NCBI GenBank assembly: GCA_036558265.1
Contig: DATBFY010000149.1
Location: forward strand, 1-24,153
Source of the DNA: RYN-433 sp036558265
GTDB lineage: Bacteria; Planctomycetota; Phycisphaerae; Tepidisphaerales; Tepidisphaeraceae
Direction: 5' to 3'
DNA: 24,153 bases
Both the position numbers and the translations under genes were made by a program. The notes beneath the pieces are model-generated. The model was not told the origin of the DNA. It worked only from the letters and a program-made list of their open reading frames with translations, and did not search any database. Of this stretch, positions 7,002 through 15,195 are shown in pieces; position 1 is the stretch's first letter; the number at the start of each line of letters is the position of its first letter.

Positions 7002-8360
7002 TCACCGGATCCAAACCGTCTTAACGTTGACGAACTCCCGTATGCCGGGCACGCCCAGCTCGCGCCCGAAGCCGCTGTCTTTGATCCCGCCGAACGGCAG
7101 GCGCGCGTCCGACTTGACCGATGCGTTGACGAAGACGCAGCCGGCTTCGATTCGCGCGGCCAACTGCTCGGCCCGCTCGATGTCCTGGGTCCAGATCGAT
7201 GCCCCCAGGCCGAAAATGGACTGGTTCGCCAGCCGGACGGCGTCGTCGGGTCCGTCGCACTCGATCAGTGCGGCGACGGGGCCGAAGGTTTCCTCGTCGA
7301 ACGCCGCCATGCCGGGCCGAACCTCGGCGAGGACGGTCGGCTCGTAGAAGTATCCCTTTCGCGCCGCGCGCTTACCGCCGCAAACCACCCGCGCGCCCGC
7401 CTGGACGGACCGGCGGACCTGATCATCGAGGTTTTCCAGCAAGTCCAGCCTCGCCATCGGGCCGATGGCCGTCTGGCGGTCCCGGGGATCGCCGACGGGC
7501 AGCGCGCACATGGCCTCTTTAAAGTGGTACTCGAAATCTTCCGCAATCGATCGTTCCACGATGAATCGTTTGGCGGCGATGCAGGATTGCCCGGAGTTGA
7601 TGCACCTGGCCGCCGCCGCCGCCCGGGCGACCTGCTGGACGTCGGCGTCGTCCAGGACGATGAAGGGGTCTGACCCGCCCAGTTCGAGGACGACCTTTTT
7701 GAGCGCGGCACCGGCCGTCGCGGCCACCGACCGGCCGGCGCGTCCGCTCCCGGTCAGGGTGACCGCGCGGACGACGGGGTCTTTGATCACGCCGGCCGCC
7801 TGGTCGTTGGACAGGAAAAGGTTCGCGAATACGCCGGGGGGAAACCCGGCTTCCTTGAACGTCCGCTCGATGGCCAGGGCGCATCCGGGCACGTTGGGGG
7901 CATGCTTGAGCAATCCGACGTTGCCGGTCATCAAGGCGGGGCAGGCGAAACGAAAGACCTGCCAGAACGGGAAGTTCCACGGCATGATGGCGAAGACCGG
8001 GCCGAGGGGGTCATATCGGACGTAGCTGTGAGCGGCGTCGGTGGCGATCGACTCGTTCTGAAGCATCTGGGCGGCATGGTCCGCGAAAAAGTCGCAGGTC
8101 CAGGCACATTTTTCAACTTCTTGCTCTCCGCCCGCGATCGGCTTGCCCATTTCCGTTGCCATCAACCGGGTCAGACGGTCGCGATCGCGTCTCAAGACCG
8201 CCCCGGCGGCCTTCATTAACCGCCCGCGCTGGGCAACGGGCGTCTGTCGCCACGTTTCAAACGCCTGGCGGGCGGATTGCAACGTTGCATGGATCTGCTG
8301 CTCGGTGAACTCCCCAGGACAGTCAAAGGGCTCTTCCGTTGCGGGGTTGATGCAATTCAT
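7002..8360 (-). CDS. Aldehyde dehydrogenase, succinate-semialdehyde type
   Basis: The enzyme oxidises an aldehyde to an acid with NAD(P). The start is set at ATG 8360 (452 residues), which places INPATEEPF at the N-terminus as in the family. A GTG at 8429 in the same frame would add 23 residues with no family match. Residues (short form) include IMPWNFPFWQ (125-134), the cofactor loop LTGSGRAGRS (202-211), the catalytic glutamate E226 in LELGGSDPF and the nucleophile C260 in NSGQSCIAAKR. FDEETFGPVA and LPFGGIKDSGFGRELG lie toward the C-terminus. The KHAPNVPGCALAIER segment and GGSDPF are typical of the Sad/GabD-type succinate-semialdehyde dehydrogenases. The substrate is inferred from these marks; no GABA pathway gene is adjacent. 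Confidence 0.93.
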   Translation of the reverse strand: MNCINPATEEPFDCPGEFTEQQIHATLQSARQAFETWRQTPVAQRGRLMKAAGAVLRRDRDRLTRLMATEMGKPIAGGEQEVEKCAWTCDFFADHAAQMLQNESIATDAAHSYVRYDPLGPVFAIMPWNFPFWQVFRFACPALMTGNVGLLKHAPNVPGCALAIERTFKEAGFPPGVFANLFLSNDQAAGVIKDPVVRAVTLTGSGRAGRSVAATAGAALKKVVLELGGSDPFIVLDDADVQQVARAAAAARCINSGQSCIAAKRFIVERSIAEDFEYHFKEAMCALPVGDPRDRQTAIGPMARLDLLENLDDQVRRSVQAGARVVCGGKRAARKGYFYEPTVLAEVRPGMAAFDEETFGPVAALIECDGPDDAVRLANQSIFGLGASIWTQDIERAEQLAARIEAGCVFVNASVKSDARLPFGGIKDSGFGRELGVPGIREFVNVKTVWIR

Positions 8361-8442
8361 ATCCGGACCTTGACCGCAAATCATAGCCGTTTTCAGCCGA
8401 TGAATCAGCCAGACAACGTCCAGGCTCACAACCGGATAGTTT

Positions 8443-8473
8443 TTGCAGCGATCGGAGCGCTTCTCGTTATAAT
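8443..8473 (+). promoter_or_regulatory. Candidate promoter of the polysaccharide cluster
   Basis: A perfect TATAAT (8468-8473) is preceded by TTGCAG (8443-8448) with a 19-bp spacer, longer than the usual 17. It lies 70 bp before the first glycosyltransferase ATG in the 182-bp region between that gene and the leftward aldehyde dehydrogenase gene. The AT-rich stretch stands out in very GC-rich surroundings. Confidence 0.5.
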
Positions 8474-8542
8474 TTCCGCGCCACGCCGTTCCAGCAGGCC
8501 TACTCGCCGGGGCCGTGCGCGCGGAGCCGGAGCAGCATCGGG

Positions 8543-9850
8543 ATGAAACTGGGTTATCTGATGACCGTCTTCCCCCACCAGGGGCACCTCTGGTTCTGGC
8601 GGGAAGTCTGCTGGCTGAGACGCTGGGACGTCCCGCTCAAGCTCTTTTCCACGCGCCACCCATCGATGCGCGACCGGGCGAAGCACGCGTGGGCGGATCA
8701 GGCCGAGGACGAGACGACCTACCTCTGGCCGATCGGTCCGCTGCGCCTGCTGGCGGTCTGCATCGCCAGTTTCGTGCGCGCGCCGATCGGGTTTCTCAAG
8801 TGCCTGTGGCTGGGCATCACGATCGGGGTGGACTGGTCGCAGCGGCCTCGGCCACGGCACACGTGGCCGCTGATCTTCCCGGCGTGTCACCTGGCATCCC
8901 TGGTGCGGCGTCACGGGATCACCCACCTGCATACGCACACGGCTGCGCGGGGCGCGATCCTGTGCATGATGGTGCAGCGACTGACGGGGACCCGGTGGAG
9001 CATGGTCGTCAACGCGCACATCGAATGGTGGGGCGGGGCGATGGAGCAGAAGTTCCGCGAGGCGGCTCACACGTTCTTCGTCACGCAATGGATGATCGAG
9101 CAGATGGGGCGTGACTTCCCGTCGATCGGACGCGAGAAGTATTCGCTGGGGCGGGTGGGCGTGGACACGCGGCGGTGGCGCCCGGACGCCGCCCACCGTG
9201 TCGAGAATCCGGTGCCGCAGATCCTGTCGGTCGGGCGGCTGGTCACGAGCAAGGGTCACGACGTCTGCGTCCGCGCGATGAGATTGCTGAAGGACCGAGG
9301 CGTCGAGGCGAAGCTGAAGATCGGCGGGGACGGACCCGAGCGCGAAGCGCTCGAGACGCTGATTGCCGAGCTGGGCGTTGGCGACCGCGTCGAGATGCTC
9401 GGTAACCTGTCGGAAGACACGTACCTCCAGGAGATGAAGCGGGCGGACGTGTTCGTGCTGGCGAGTCACGGCGAGCCGATGGGCGTAGTTTACATGGAAG
9501 CGCAGGCGATGGAGGTGCCGGCGGTCGGCTCGAACCTGCTGGGAGCGAAGGAGCTCATCGAAGACGGCAAGACGGGGTTGCTGGTTTCGCCCAACAACCC
9601 GCAGGAACTGGCGGAGGCGTTCGTCAAGCTGATTCGCGACCCCGAATTGCGGCGGCAGATGGGCAAGGCGGGGCGGCGGCACGTGGTGGCGAACTTCGAC
9701 AGCCGGATCTGGGCGGCCCGGTTGTATGAGTACCTGTATCACAGCTCGCCGCCGGCGTGCGACGAGCCGCACCCGTCGATCGACGCGAGCGAGACGGGCG
9801 GAGCGGCGGCCGTGTCGCCTGCGGGACCGGCGGTCGGTACGATCTCGTGA
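8543..9850 (+). CDS. Glycosyltransferase, GT4-like (GT-B fold)
   Basis: The 435-residue protein has a Rossmann-like N-terminal half (MKLGYLMTVFPHQGHLWFWRE; LHTHTAARGAI at 129-139). The C-terminal half carries the nucleotide-sugar site: SVGRLVTSKGHD (229-240), KIGGDGPERE (259-268) and the E-x7-E motif E311/E319 in EPMGVVYMEAQAMEVPAVGS. It adds a sugar from a nucleotide-sugar donor in the cytoplasm; donor and acceptor cannot be told from the sequence. The last 35 residues are a low-complexity Ser/Pro/Ala-rich tail. A GGAGC sequence 9 nt before the ATG supports the start. Its TGA overlaps the next ATG by one base, so the first two cluster genes are coupled. Confidence 0.92.
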   Translation: MKLGYLMTVFPHQGHLWFWREVCWLRRWDVPLKLFSTRHPSMRDRAKHAWADQAEDETTYLWPIGPLRLLAVCIASFVRAPIGFLKCLWLGITIGVDWSQRPRPRHTWPLIFPACHLASLVRRHGITHLHTHTAARGAILCMMVQRLTGTRWSMVVNAHIEWWGGAMEQKFREAAHTFFVTQWMIEQMGRDFPSIGREKYSLGRVGVDTRRWRPDAAHRVENPVPQILSVGRLVTSKGHDVCVRAMRLLKDRGVEAKLKIGGDGPEREALETLIAELGVGDRVEMLGNLSEDTYLQEMKRADVFVLASHGEPMGVVYMEAQAMEVPAVGSNLLGAKELIEDGKTGLLVSPNNPQELAEAFVKLIRDPELRRQMGKAGRRHVVANFDSRIWAARLYEYLYHSSPPACDEPHPSIDASETGGAAAVSPAGPAVGTIS

Positions 9851-10608
9851 TGGCTTCCCCCCTGGTCCAACCCACGGCAACGCCCAGTTACGCGCCAAAG
9901 CAAAGCTGGCGGTGGCTGCGCCCGCTGTTGCCCAGGCGACTTCAGCCGGCGCTGCGGGGGTTGCGGAAGCGCTATCAGCGGATGTTCCTGAAGCTGGAAG
10001 AGCCGTATCGATCGGTCTATCCCTACACGCAGGCCCACCCGGTGCGGCAGCGGAACCTTGTGCGGTTGGGTGAGTTGATCGACCGGGAGGGCGTGAGTGG
10101 CGCGATCGTGGAGTGCGGAGTGCTCGACGGCGGGACGGCGGCGCTGATGGCGTGGGCGACGCGAGATTCAAAACCGGCGCGCGACGCGCACCTCTTCGAC
10201 GCCTGGGAGGGCCTGCCGGAGACGACGCCGGAGGACGGCGTCGAAGCGGCGGCGTGGAGCGGGCAGGTCGTCGGCAGCCCGGCACGCGTGGCGGCGATCA
10301 TGCGAAGGCTCGGCGTGCCGCGCGACCGCGTGCACTTTCACCGCGGGTGGTTTGATCAGACCTTTCCGAAGGCCCAGGTGCGGCCGGTGGCGCTGGTTCA
10401 CGTGGATTGCGACTTTTATGAACCGACGCGGTTGTGCCTGGAGAAATGGTATCCGGTGCTGGCGCCCGGCGGGTTCATGCAGTTCGACGATTACGATTCG
10501 TTCTCCGGATGCCGGAAGGCAGTGGACGAGTTCCTGGCGGGGCATTCGGAATTGAAGATGGAGACGGTCGGCGACGGGGCGCGGGCGTATTTTTTCCGCA
10601 AGCCATAG
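9850..10608 (+). CDS. TylF/MycF-like O-methyltransferase
   Basis: The 252-residue form starts at ATG 9850, which shares its first base with the upstream stop. A longer in-frame ATG at 9757 lies inside the previous gene and adds only low-complexity sequence. Family marks are VECGVLDGGTAALMAW (87-102, SAM loop), LFDAWEGLPE (115-124), LVHVDCDFYEPT (182-193, metal-binding acidic residues) and GGFMQFDDYDSFSGCR (207-222). TylF-type enzymes methylate sugar hydroxyls with SAM and Mg2+, so a methylated sugar in the glycan is likely. A basic, aromatic N-terminal stretch (about 19-45) may touch the membrane. The family match is good, but the sugar is unknown. Confidence 0.9.
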   Translation: MASPLVQPTATPSYAPKQSWRWLRPLLPRRLQPALRGLRKRYQRMFLKLEEPYRSVYPYTQAHPVRQRNLVRLGELIDREGVSGAIVECGVLDGGTAALMAWATRDSKPARDAHLFDAWEGLPETTPEDGVEAAAWSGQVVGSPARVAAIMRRLGVPRDRVHFHRGWFDQTFPKAQVRPVALVHVDCDFYEPTRLCLEKWYPVLAPGGFMQFDDYDSFSGCRKAVDEFLAGHSELKMETVGDGARAYFFRKP

Positions 10609-10615
10609 GTCATTC

Positions 10616-10641
10616 CGTGGCACGGGCGGCCCGGCCGTGTT
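10616..10641. repeat. GC-rich palindromic repeat, copy 1 of an inverted pair
   Basis: The core CACGGGCGGCCCGGCCGTG (10621-10639) equals the reverse complement of the element at 10856-10874 with one mismatch. The agreement continues into the flanks (CGTGG before, TT after), giving about 26 bp shared. It lies 8 bp after the TylF-like gene and before the small membrane-protein gene. A second weak stem (GCCGC/GCGGC) follows at 10643-10659. Confidence 0.75.
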
Positions 10642-10682
10642 GCCGCCGCGCAAGCGGCCAACCAGAACACTCACGACGCGAT

Positions 10683-10832
10683 ATGGGCAACAAGATCAAG
10701 CTGGATTATCACAGCCCGCCGGTGCCTGACGAACCGGGAACTCGCAAATGGGATTGGCGCTTCTGGCTGTTCGTGGTCGGGCCGGCGTTGATATTGGTCG
10801 CGATCATCGTCGCGTTTTCCTGGTCATTTTGA
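10683..10832 (+). CDS. Small single-helix membrane protein (49 residues)
   Basis: The frame runs from ATG 10683 to TGA 10832. The N-terminal part is polar (MGNKIKLDYHSPPVPDEPG). It is followed by a basic and aromatic junction (TRKWDWRFW) and one membrane helix (about 29-48, LFVVGPALILVAIIVAFSW). A polar leader, an aromatic belt and a clean helix are the features of a real small membrane protein, not a chance frame in GC-rich DNA. There is no good ribosome site, and the same frame continues open upstream into the TylF-like gene. The gene is bracketed by inverted copies of a palindromic repeat. Function unknown; it may be an accessory of the glycan machinery or an unrelated insert. Confidence 0.6.
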   Translation: MGNKIKLDYHSPPVPDEPGTRKWDWRFWLFVVGPALILVAIIVAFSWSF

Positions 10833-10853
10833 GGGGCCGATTGCGCCAAAAGA

Positions 10854-10880
10854 AACACGGGCGGGCCGCCCGTGCCACGT
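10854..10880. repeat. GC-rich palindromic repeat, copy 2 of an inverted pair
   Basis: The core CACGGGCGGGCCGCCCGTG (10856-10874) is a perfect dyad with 9-bp arms around one base. In reverse complement it matches copy 1 at 10621-10639 except for one base, and flanking bases agree too. It sits 21 bp after the small membrane-protein stop and just before the next glycosyltransferase gene. It could act as a hairpin in the mRNA between the two genes. Confidence 0.8.
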
Positions 10881-10933
10881 GGAAGATGATGGACGGTTCG
10901 GCGATCCAGCACGAGAATCCGGAGCGACCGGCG

Positions 10934-12259
10934 ATGATCGAGCGCCGGCTCCGCGTGCTCCTGCTCGCCGAGGCATGCAACCCGCGGATGATCAGCGTGC
11001 CGCTGGTGGGCTATTCCCAGGCGGCGGCGCTGCGACAGCTCGTGGACGCCCACCTCGTCACGCACTGGCGGAACGGGCCGGACCTGTGCGACGCGGCGGG
11101 GTGGGTCGAGGGGCGCGATTTCACCGCGATCGATGCCGAGCGGCCGGCGAAGCTCGCGTGGTGGCTTGGCGAGACGATCGCAGGCAAGGGCAAGGGGTGG
11201 ACGCTGCAGGCGGCGCTGTTCGTGCCGACGTATTACTACTTCGAGCACCAGGTCTGGCGTACATTTGGCCGGAGATTGGCGGCGGGAGAGTTCGACCTCG
11301 TCCACCGTTTGACGCCCCTGACCCCGACGGCGCCCAGCACGCTGGCTGCAAAGTTGAAGCCGATCGGCGTGCCGTTCGTGATCGGCCCGCTCAACGGCGG
11401 CGTGCCGTGGCCGCGGCAGTTCGATGCGGAGCGCCGCAAAGAGCGGGAGTGGCTGTCGTACGTCCGCGGCGCGTATCGATTGCTTCCGGGCTACCGCGCG
11501 ACGCGGCGCGATGCGGCCGCCATCCTGGTCGCGTCGCGCGACACGCTGGCGCAGATGCCGCGGGACTGCCGGGAGCGATGCTTCTATTTGCCGGAGAACG
11601 CGATCGATCCGGCACGCTTTGGCTTGCGCCGCACGCACCGGGCGACGCGTCCGATCCGTGTCGTGTTCGTCGGGCGGCTCGTGCCGTACAAGGGGGCCGA
11701 TATGCTCATCGAGGCCGTCGCACCCTTGGCGCAGTCCGGCGACGTGATCCTCGACGTGATCGGCGACGGCCCGATGATGGGCGAACTCAAGGAATTGCTC
11801 GTGCGGCTCGGCTCGCCGCCCAACGTGACGCTGCACGGCTGGGTCGAGCACGGGAAGGTGCAGGAATGGCTCGCGCGGTCGGACGTGCTGGCGTTTCCCA
11901 GCGTGCGCGAGTTCGGCGGGGCGGTGGCGCTGGAGGCGATGGCGGTCGGCGTGGTGCCGATCGTGCTGGATTACGGCGGGCCCGGCGAATTGGTGACCGA
12001 CAAGACGGGCTTTCGCGTGCAGATGGGCGATCGCGAGCACATCGTCCGCAGCTTTCGGGCGATCCTGGCGGAGCTGGCTGCGCATCCTGAGCAGATCGAA
12101 GACAAAGGCGAGGCGGCATTTCGGCGGGCGCGGCAGCAGTTCACGTGGGACACCAAGGCGCGGCAGACGCTGGAGGTCTATCGGTGGGTCATGGACCCGC
12201 GCGGGCGGCCCAGGCCGGCGTTCGCGATGCCGGTGCCGGACCCCGACGAGGGGCCATGA
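10934..12259 (+). CDS. Glycosyltransferase, GT4-like (GT-B fold)
   Basis: ATG 10934 is chosen because GGAG lies 9 nt upstream and the protein then starts MIERRLRVLLLAEACNP, directly into the first beta strand. ATG 10886 or 10889 would add about 15 residues. The 441 residues show a GT-B layout: GPLNGGVPWPRQF (151-163), VVFVGRLVPYKGADMLIEA (243-261), VIGDGPMMGEL (275-285), LHGWVEHGKV (300-309) and the E-x7-E pair E326/E334 in EFGGAVALEAMAVGVVP. This is the donor-binding half of family 4 retaining enzymes. Donor and acceptor are unknown. Its TGA overlaps the following ATG by four bases (ATGA), so translation is probably coupled. Confidence 0.9.
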   Translation: MIERRLRVLLLAEACNPRMISVPLVGYSQAAALRQLVDAHLVTHWRNGPDLCDAAGWVEGRDFTAIDAERPAKLAWWLGETIAGKGKGWTLQAALFVPTYYYFEHQVWRTFGRRLAAGEFDLVHRLTPLTPTAPSTLAAKLKPIGVPFVIGPLNGGVPWPRQFDAERRKEREWLSYVRGAYRLLPGYRATRRDAAAILVASRDTLAQMPRDCRERCFYLPENAIDPARFGLRRTHRATRPIRVVFVGRLVPYKGADMLIEAVAPLAQSGDVILDVIGDGPMMGELKELLVRLGSPPNVTLHGWVEHGKVQEWLARSDVLAFPSVREFGGAVALEAMAVGVVPIVLDYGGPGELVTDKTGFRVQMGDREHIVRSFRAILAELAAHPEQIEDKGEAAFRRARQQFTWDTKARQTLEVYRWVMDPRGRPRPAFAMPVPDPDEGP

Positions 12260-13380
12260 GCGCGCTGACCTGGTCACTGGTCGTGTGCACCTACCGGCGC
12301 GAGCGTGTGCTGCCGCGCTGCGTTCGCTGTGCGCTGGGTTCGACCCGGCCGCCCAGGGAGGTCATTGTCGTCGATGCCAGTCCCGATTGGCAGCGCACGC
12401 GCGACGCGGTCCTGTCAGAGTTCACGCCTGACCATCCGCAGGTCCGTTTCGAGTACGTGCAGGCCCGGCGGGCGAGCCTCACGGCCCAGCGGAACCAGGG
12501 ACTGGAGCTGTGCACGGCCGACGTCGCGTTCATGCTCGATGACGATTCGCTGCTTTTCGCCGATTCGGCCGAGCGGATCATGGAGGTGTACGAAGCGGAT
12601 GTGAACCGGCGGATCGTCGCGCTCACGCCGGTGTTCGTGGTCGAGGTGCCGGATGCAAACGTAAATCCCCCTGCTGCCGGAGGCGAGCCGACCCAAGGCC
12701 GCGCCGGGGCGGATGAATCGCGCGCGAGCCCGCTGCGAAAACTGTTGCGACGACTCCTGTGGTCCGATCTCCAACTGTTGTCGTATCGCGGGACGGCGTC
12801 GATTGCGCGAGGTGGTGGGCCGAGCCCACCCTACGGGGCGGCTGAGCTCGTGAAACGGTTTAACCTGATCCTGGTCCCGTTCTCGACCGGCTCGGCCACG
12901 TTCCGCACGGAGGTCGTCCGCCACGCCCGTTTCGAGGAGATGCTCGAACGTTACGCCGCGGGCGAAGACTGGGACATTTCGGAGCGGATCAAGCCGTTGG
13001 GCCTGATCGCGTTCTGCCCCGGAGCCCGTCAATGCCACCTGGAAGCCCCCGGCGGGCGGTTATCGGTCGAGGCGGTCCACTTCCTGCGATACCTTAACTT
13101 CATGTCCCTGCACGTTTTACACAGCACGGACGTGAAACGGTCCAGACGGCTTTACCGGCAATTCCTATGGCGGCGGGTCATCAGTGAGGCATTGGCGGAC
13201 CTCTCCAAACGCCGCTGGGGTATGCCCCGCGCCCGCGGCACATGGCGGGCGCTGCGGATGCTGCCGGCGATGTTCGCCCGTTCGGCGCGGGAAATGCGGG
13301 AGTGGTATCCCCAGTTTCAGAGGAAGGTTATCGACGCGGACCGTCTCCCCAATGCGGCCGGGCGGCCACGCGCATTCTAA
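12256..13380 (+). CDS. Glycosyltransferase, GT2-like (GT-A fold), with repeat-bearing insert
   Basis: ATG 12256 overlaps the upstream stop (ATGA) and gives 374 residues starting WSLVVCTYRRERVLPRC, the usual GT2 entry. IVVDASPD (37-44), the Q-R-N loop (ASLTAQRNQGLELC, 73-86) and the metal-binding DDD (95-97) follow. ED (237-238) is a candidate catalytic base. Between the DxD half and the acceptor half, residues about 133-197 are unusual. They are Pro/Gly/Ala/Arg-rich (PPAAGGEPTQGRAGADESRA; ARGGGPSPPYGAA) and contain a genomic palindrome at 12814-12830. The frame is intact. The C-terminal part (about 275-374) is rich in Arg and aromatic residues and may attach to the membrane. Confidence 0.85.
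   Translation: MSALTWSLVVCTYRRERVLPRCVRCALGSTRPPREVIVVDASPDWQRTRDAVLSEFTPDHPQVRFEYVQARRASLTAQRNQGLELCTADVAFMLDDDSLLFADSAERIMEVYEADVNRRIVALTPVFVVEVPDANVNPPAAGGEPTQGRAGADESRASPLRKLLRRLLWSDLQLLSYRGTASIARGGGPSPPYGAAELVKRFNLILVPFSTGSATFRTEVVRHARFEEMLERYAAGEDWDISERIKPLGLIAFCPGARQCHLEAPGGRLSVEAVHFLRYLNFMSLHVLHSTDVKRSRRLYRQFLWRRVISEALADLSKRRWGMPRARGTWRALRMLPAMFARSAREMREWYPQFQRKVIDADRLPNAAGRPRAF
12814..12830. repeat. Palindromic repeat inside a glycosyltransferase gene
   Basis: GGTGGGC-CGA-GCCCACC is a perfect 7-bp dyad followed by CTACGGGGCGG. It encodes part of a low-complexity Gly/Pro stretch at residues 187-192 of the GT2-like protein. The same word with CTACGG attached is, as far as I recall, common between genes in planctomycete-type genomes, so this copy looks like an insertion that kept the reading frame. 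Confidence 0.6.
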
Positions 13381-13522
13381 AGTTTGCCGGCCTTGGAGTT
13401 TTCGGACCTGGCGGACGATGTGTCGGTGAAAGTTGCGGTATAGTTAGCGCAACCGACCTCGCGTGGCCGGCAACCGTGTTGGTTGGGAGAAGGGTTCGCG
13501 CGCGCGACGTGGGTGTGAGCGG

Positions 13523-15154
13523 ATGAGTGGTCCCATAAGCAGCAGCAGCACCGGAAGCGCCGATCAGGCGGACGTGATCGTCCCTCCCACAGGGGCGGGC
13601 GCGGGGGATACCTGCGCCGTCGCCGCGGCGGACATCCTGTCCTACCCGGCCCCCGCCGATACCCTCGCCGGGCCCGACCGCAATGGCGACGCCGCGGGCG
13701 GGATGGCCTCCATCAAGCGCCGCGCGGTACGCAGTTCCCTCTGGACGATGGGCGCCTTCGGCTTCGGGCAGGCGCTGCGCGTGTTCACCAGCCCCATCCT
13801 GGCTTACCTGCTCACGCCGCAGGACTTCGGAATCGTCGGATTGATCACCGTCTTTGTGACCGGCCTGTCGGCGTTATCGGACGTCGGCATCGAGCAGGCG
13901 GTGATCCAGAACAAGCGCGGCGACGACCCGGACTTCCTCAACACCGCCTGGACGCTCCACGTGATCCGCGGCGTGCTCCTGTGGATCGGCTGCTGCCTGA
14001 TCGCATATCCCGTCTACTGGCTTTACCAGGACAAGGCCAACGCCCGCGTGCTGGTGATGATGTTCCCGGTCGCGGGCATCGCGTCGCTGCTCAACGGCTT
14101 TAACTCCACGCGCGTCTTCTCGCTCAACCGGCACCTGGACATGGGGCGGATCACGATCCTGAGCCTGGGGCACCAGGTGATCGCCGTCGCCGTGCAGATC
14201 GCGATCGCGTGGCGCTGGCCGACGCCCTGGTCGATCATCCTGGGCGGGCTGGCCGCGAACGCCTACGTCATGGTCGCCAGCCACACGATCCTGCCCGGCA
14301 TCCGCAACCGCTTCCACTGGGACCGCGAGATCGGCCGCGAGCTGATGCGCTTTGGCCGCTGGATCATGGTCAGCACGCTGATCACGTACACGGCGATGCA
14401 GATCGACCGCCCGCTGATGGCCAAGCTGCTGGACGAGGCGTGGCTGGGGCTGTACGTGCTGGCGCTCAACCTCGTGCGCGTGCCGGTGGACGTGGTGGGG
14501 AGGCTGGCGAGCGTGACGCTCTTCCCGGCGCTGGCGCGGGCGGCCGAGCAGCAGCCGGCCGACCTGCGGCGCGTCTTCCTGCGGGCGCGGGCGCTGATCC
14601 TGATCGTCTCGATCGCGCTGACCGTGGGCGTGGTGCTGGGCGGGCCGCTGTTCATCAAACTTTTCTTCCGCACCCCCTGGCACCAGGCCGGATGGCTGGC
14701 GCGGTGGGCGACGATCGGGGCATGGATCACGCTCCTGCAGGCCACGGCGGATCGCGCGCTGCTCGCGCTGGGCAAGACCCGCCCGCTGGCGACGAGCAAC
14801 GCGGTGAACCTCGCGGTCACGGTGGTCGGCGCGCTGTTGGGCCAGCACATCGACGCGCATGTGCTGGGCCACCCCGGCGGCATCGTCGGCTTCATGCTTG
14901 GGATGTGCGCGGGGAAGCTCGCGGGGCACCTGATGATCCAGATCGCCATGGCCCGCGTCGGCCTGCCGGTCTTTCGCCAGGACCTTCACTATTCTGCGAT
15001 CCTGCTGGTTGCGAGCCTTCTGGGGATCTTCCTGCCGGAGATCCTGAACCGCTCAGCCGAGCGCGTGTTCCTGTTCGACGGCGTCGTGGCGGTGACGGTC
15101 TGCGGGCTGACCTGTGCCTGGGCGGGGATCAAGGTGTTGCGGGCGATTCGGTAG
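13523..15154 (+). CDS. Polysaccharide flippase (Wzx/oligosaccharide flippase family)
   Basis: This is a membrane protein with about twelve to fourteen helices. It has the family opening RRAVRSSLWTMGAFGFGQALRVFTSPILAYLLTPQDFGIVGLI, the ALSDVGIEQAVIQ segment and the central FGRWIMVSTLITYTAMQIDRPLMAKLL repeat of Wzx/WzxC-type exporters. These flip lipid-linked oligosaccharides across the inner membrane. ATG 13523 (543 residues) is chosen as start. GTG 13463 and ATG 13700 are also in frame, and the latter begins just before the first conserved region. The first 60 residues are an Asp/Ala/Gly/Pro-rich tail of unknown role. A TATAGT element lies at 13439-13444. It is the only flippase in the cluster and pairs functionally with the polymerase at 15934. 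Confidence 0.9.
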   Translation: MSGPISSSSTGSADQADVIVPPTGAGAGDTCAVAAADILSYPAPADTLAGPDRNGDAAGGMASIKRRAVRSSLWTMGAFGFGQALRVFTSPILAYLLTPQDFGIVGLITVFVTGLSALSDVGIEQAVIQNKRGDDPDFLNTAWTLHVIRGVLLWIGCCLIAYPVYWLYQDKANARVLVMMFPVAGIASLLNGFNSTRVFSLNRHLDMGRITILSLGHQVIAVAVQIAIAWRWPTPWSIILGGLAANAYVMVASHTILPGIRNRFHWDREIGRELMRFGRWIMVSTLITYTAMQIDRPLMAKLLDEAWLGLYVLALNLVRVPVDVVGRLASVTLFPALARAAEQQPADLRRVFLRARALILIVSIALTVGVVLGGPLFIKLFFRTPWHQAGWLARWATIGAWITLLQATADRALLALGKTRPLATSNAVNLAVTVVGALLGQHIDAHVLGHPGGIVGFMLGMCAGKLAGHLMIQIAMARVGLPVFRQDLHYSAILLVASLLGIFLPEILNRSAERVFLFDGVVAVTVCGLTCAWAGIKVLRAIR

Positions 15155-15195
15155 CGGGAATGGGGACGCGCGTTGGAAAGCAGGCCACTTCGGTT

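Noticed and set aside
8361..8429. Longer form of the aldehyde dehydrogenase from GTG 8429
   Set aside because: The 23 extra residues precede the normal family start and have no ribosome site.
8426..10285. Open frame of 619 codons on the minus strand opposite the first two glycan genes
   Set aside because: The plus strand holds a GT4-like and a TylF-like gene with clear motifs. The minus-strand product is Pro/Arg/His-rich without any family feature.
13874..14989. Open frame of 371 codons on the minus strand opposite the flippase
   Set aside because: It is a polar Arg/His/Asp-rich shadow of the hydrophobic flippase codons.
15155..15195. Bidirectional terminator between flippase and the reverse gene
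   Set aside because: GCGGGA and TCCCGC are about 40 bp apart with no T run on either side, too weak to call.
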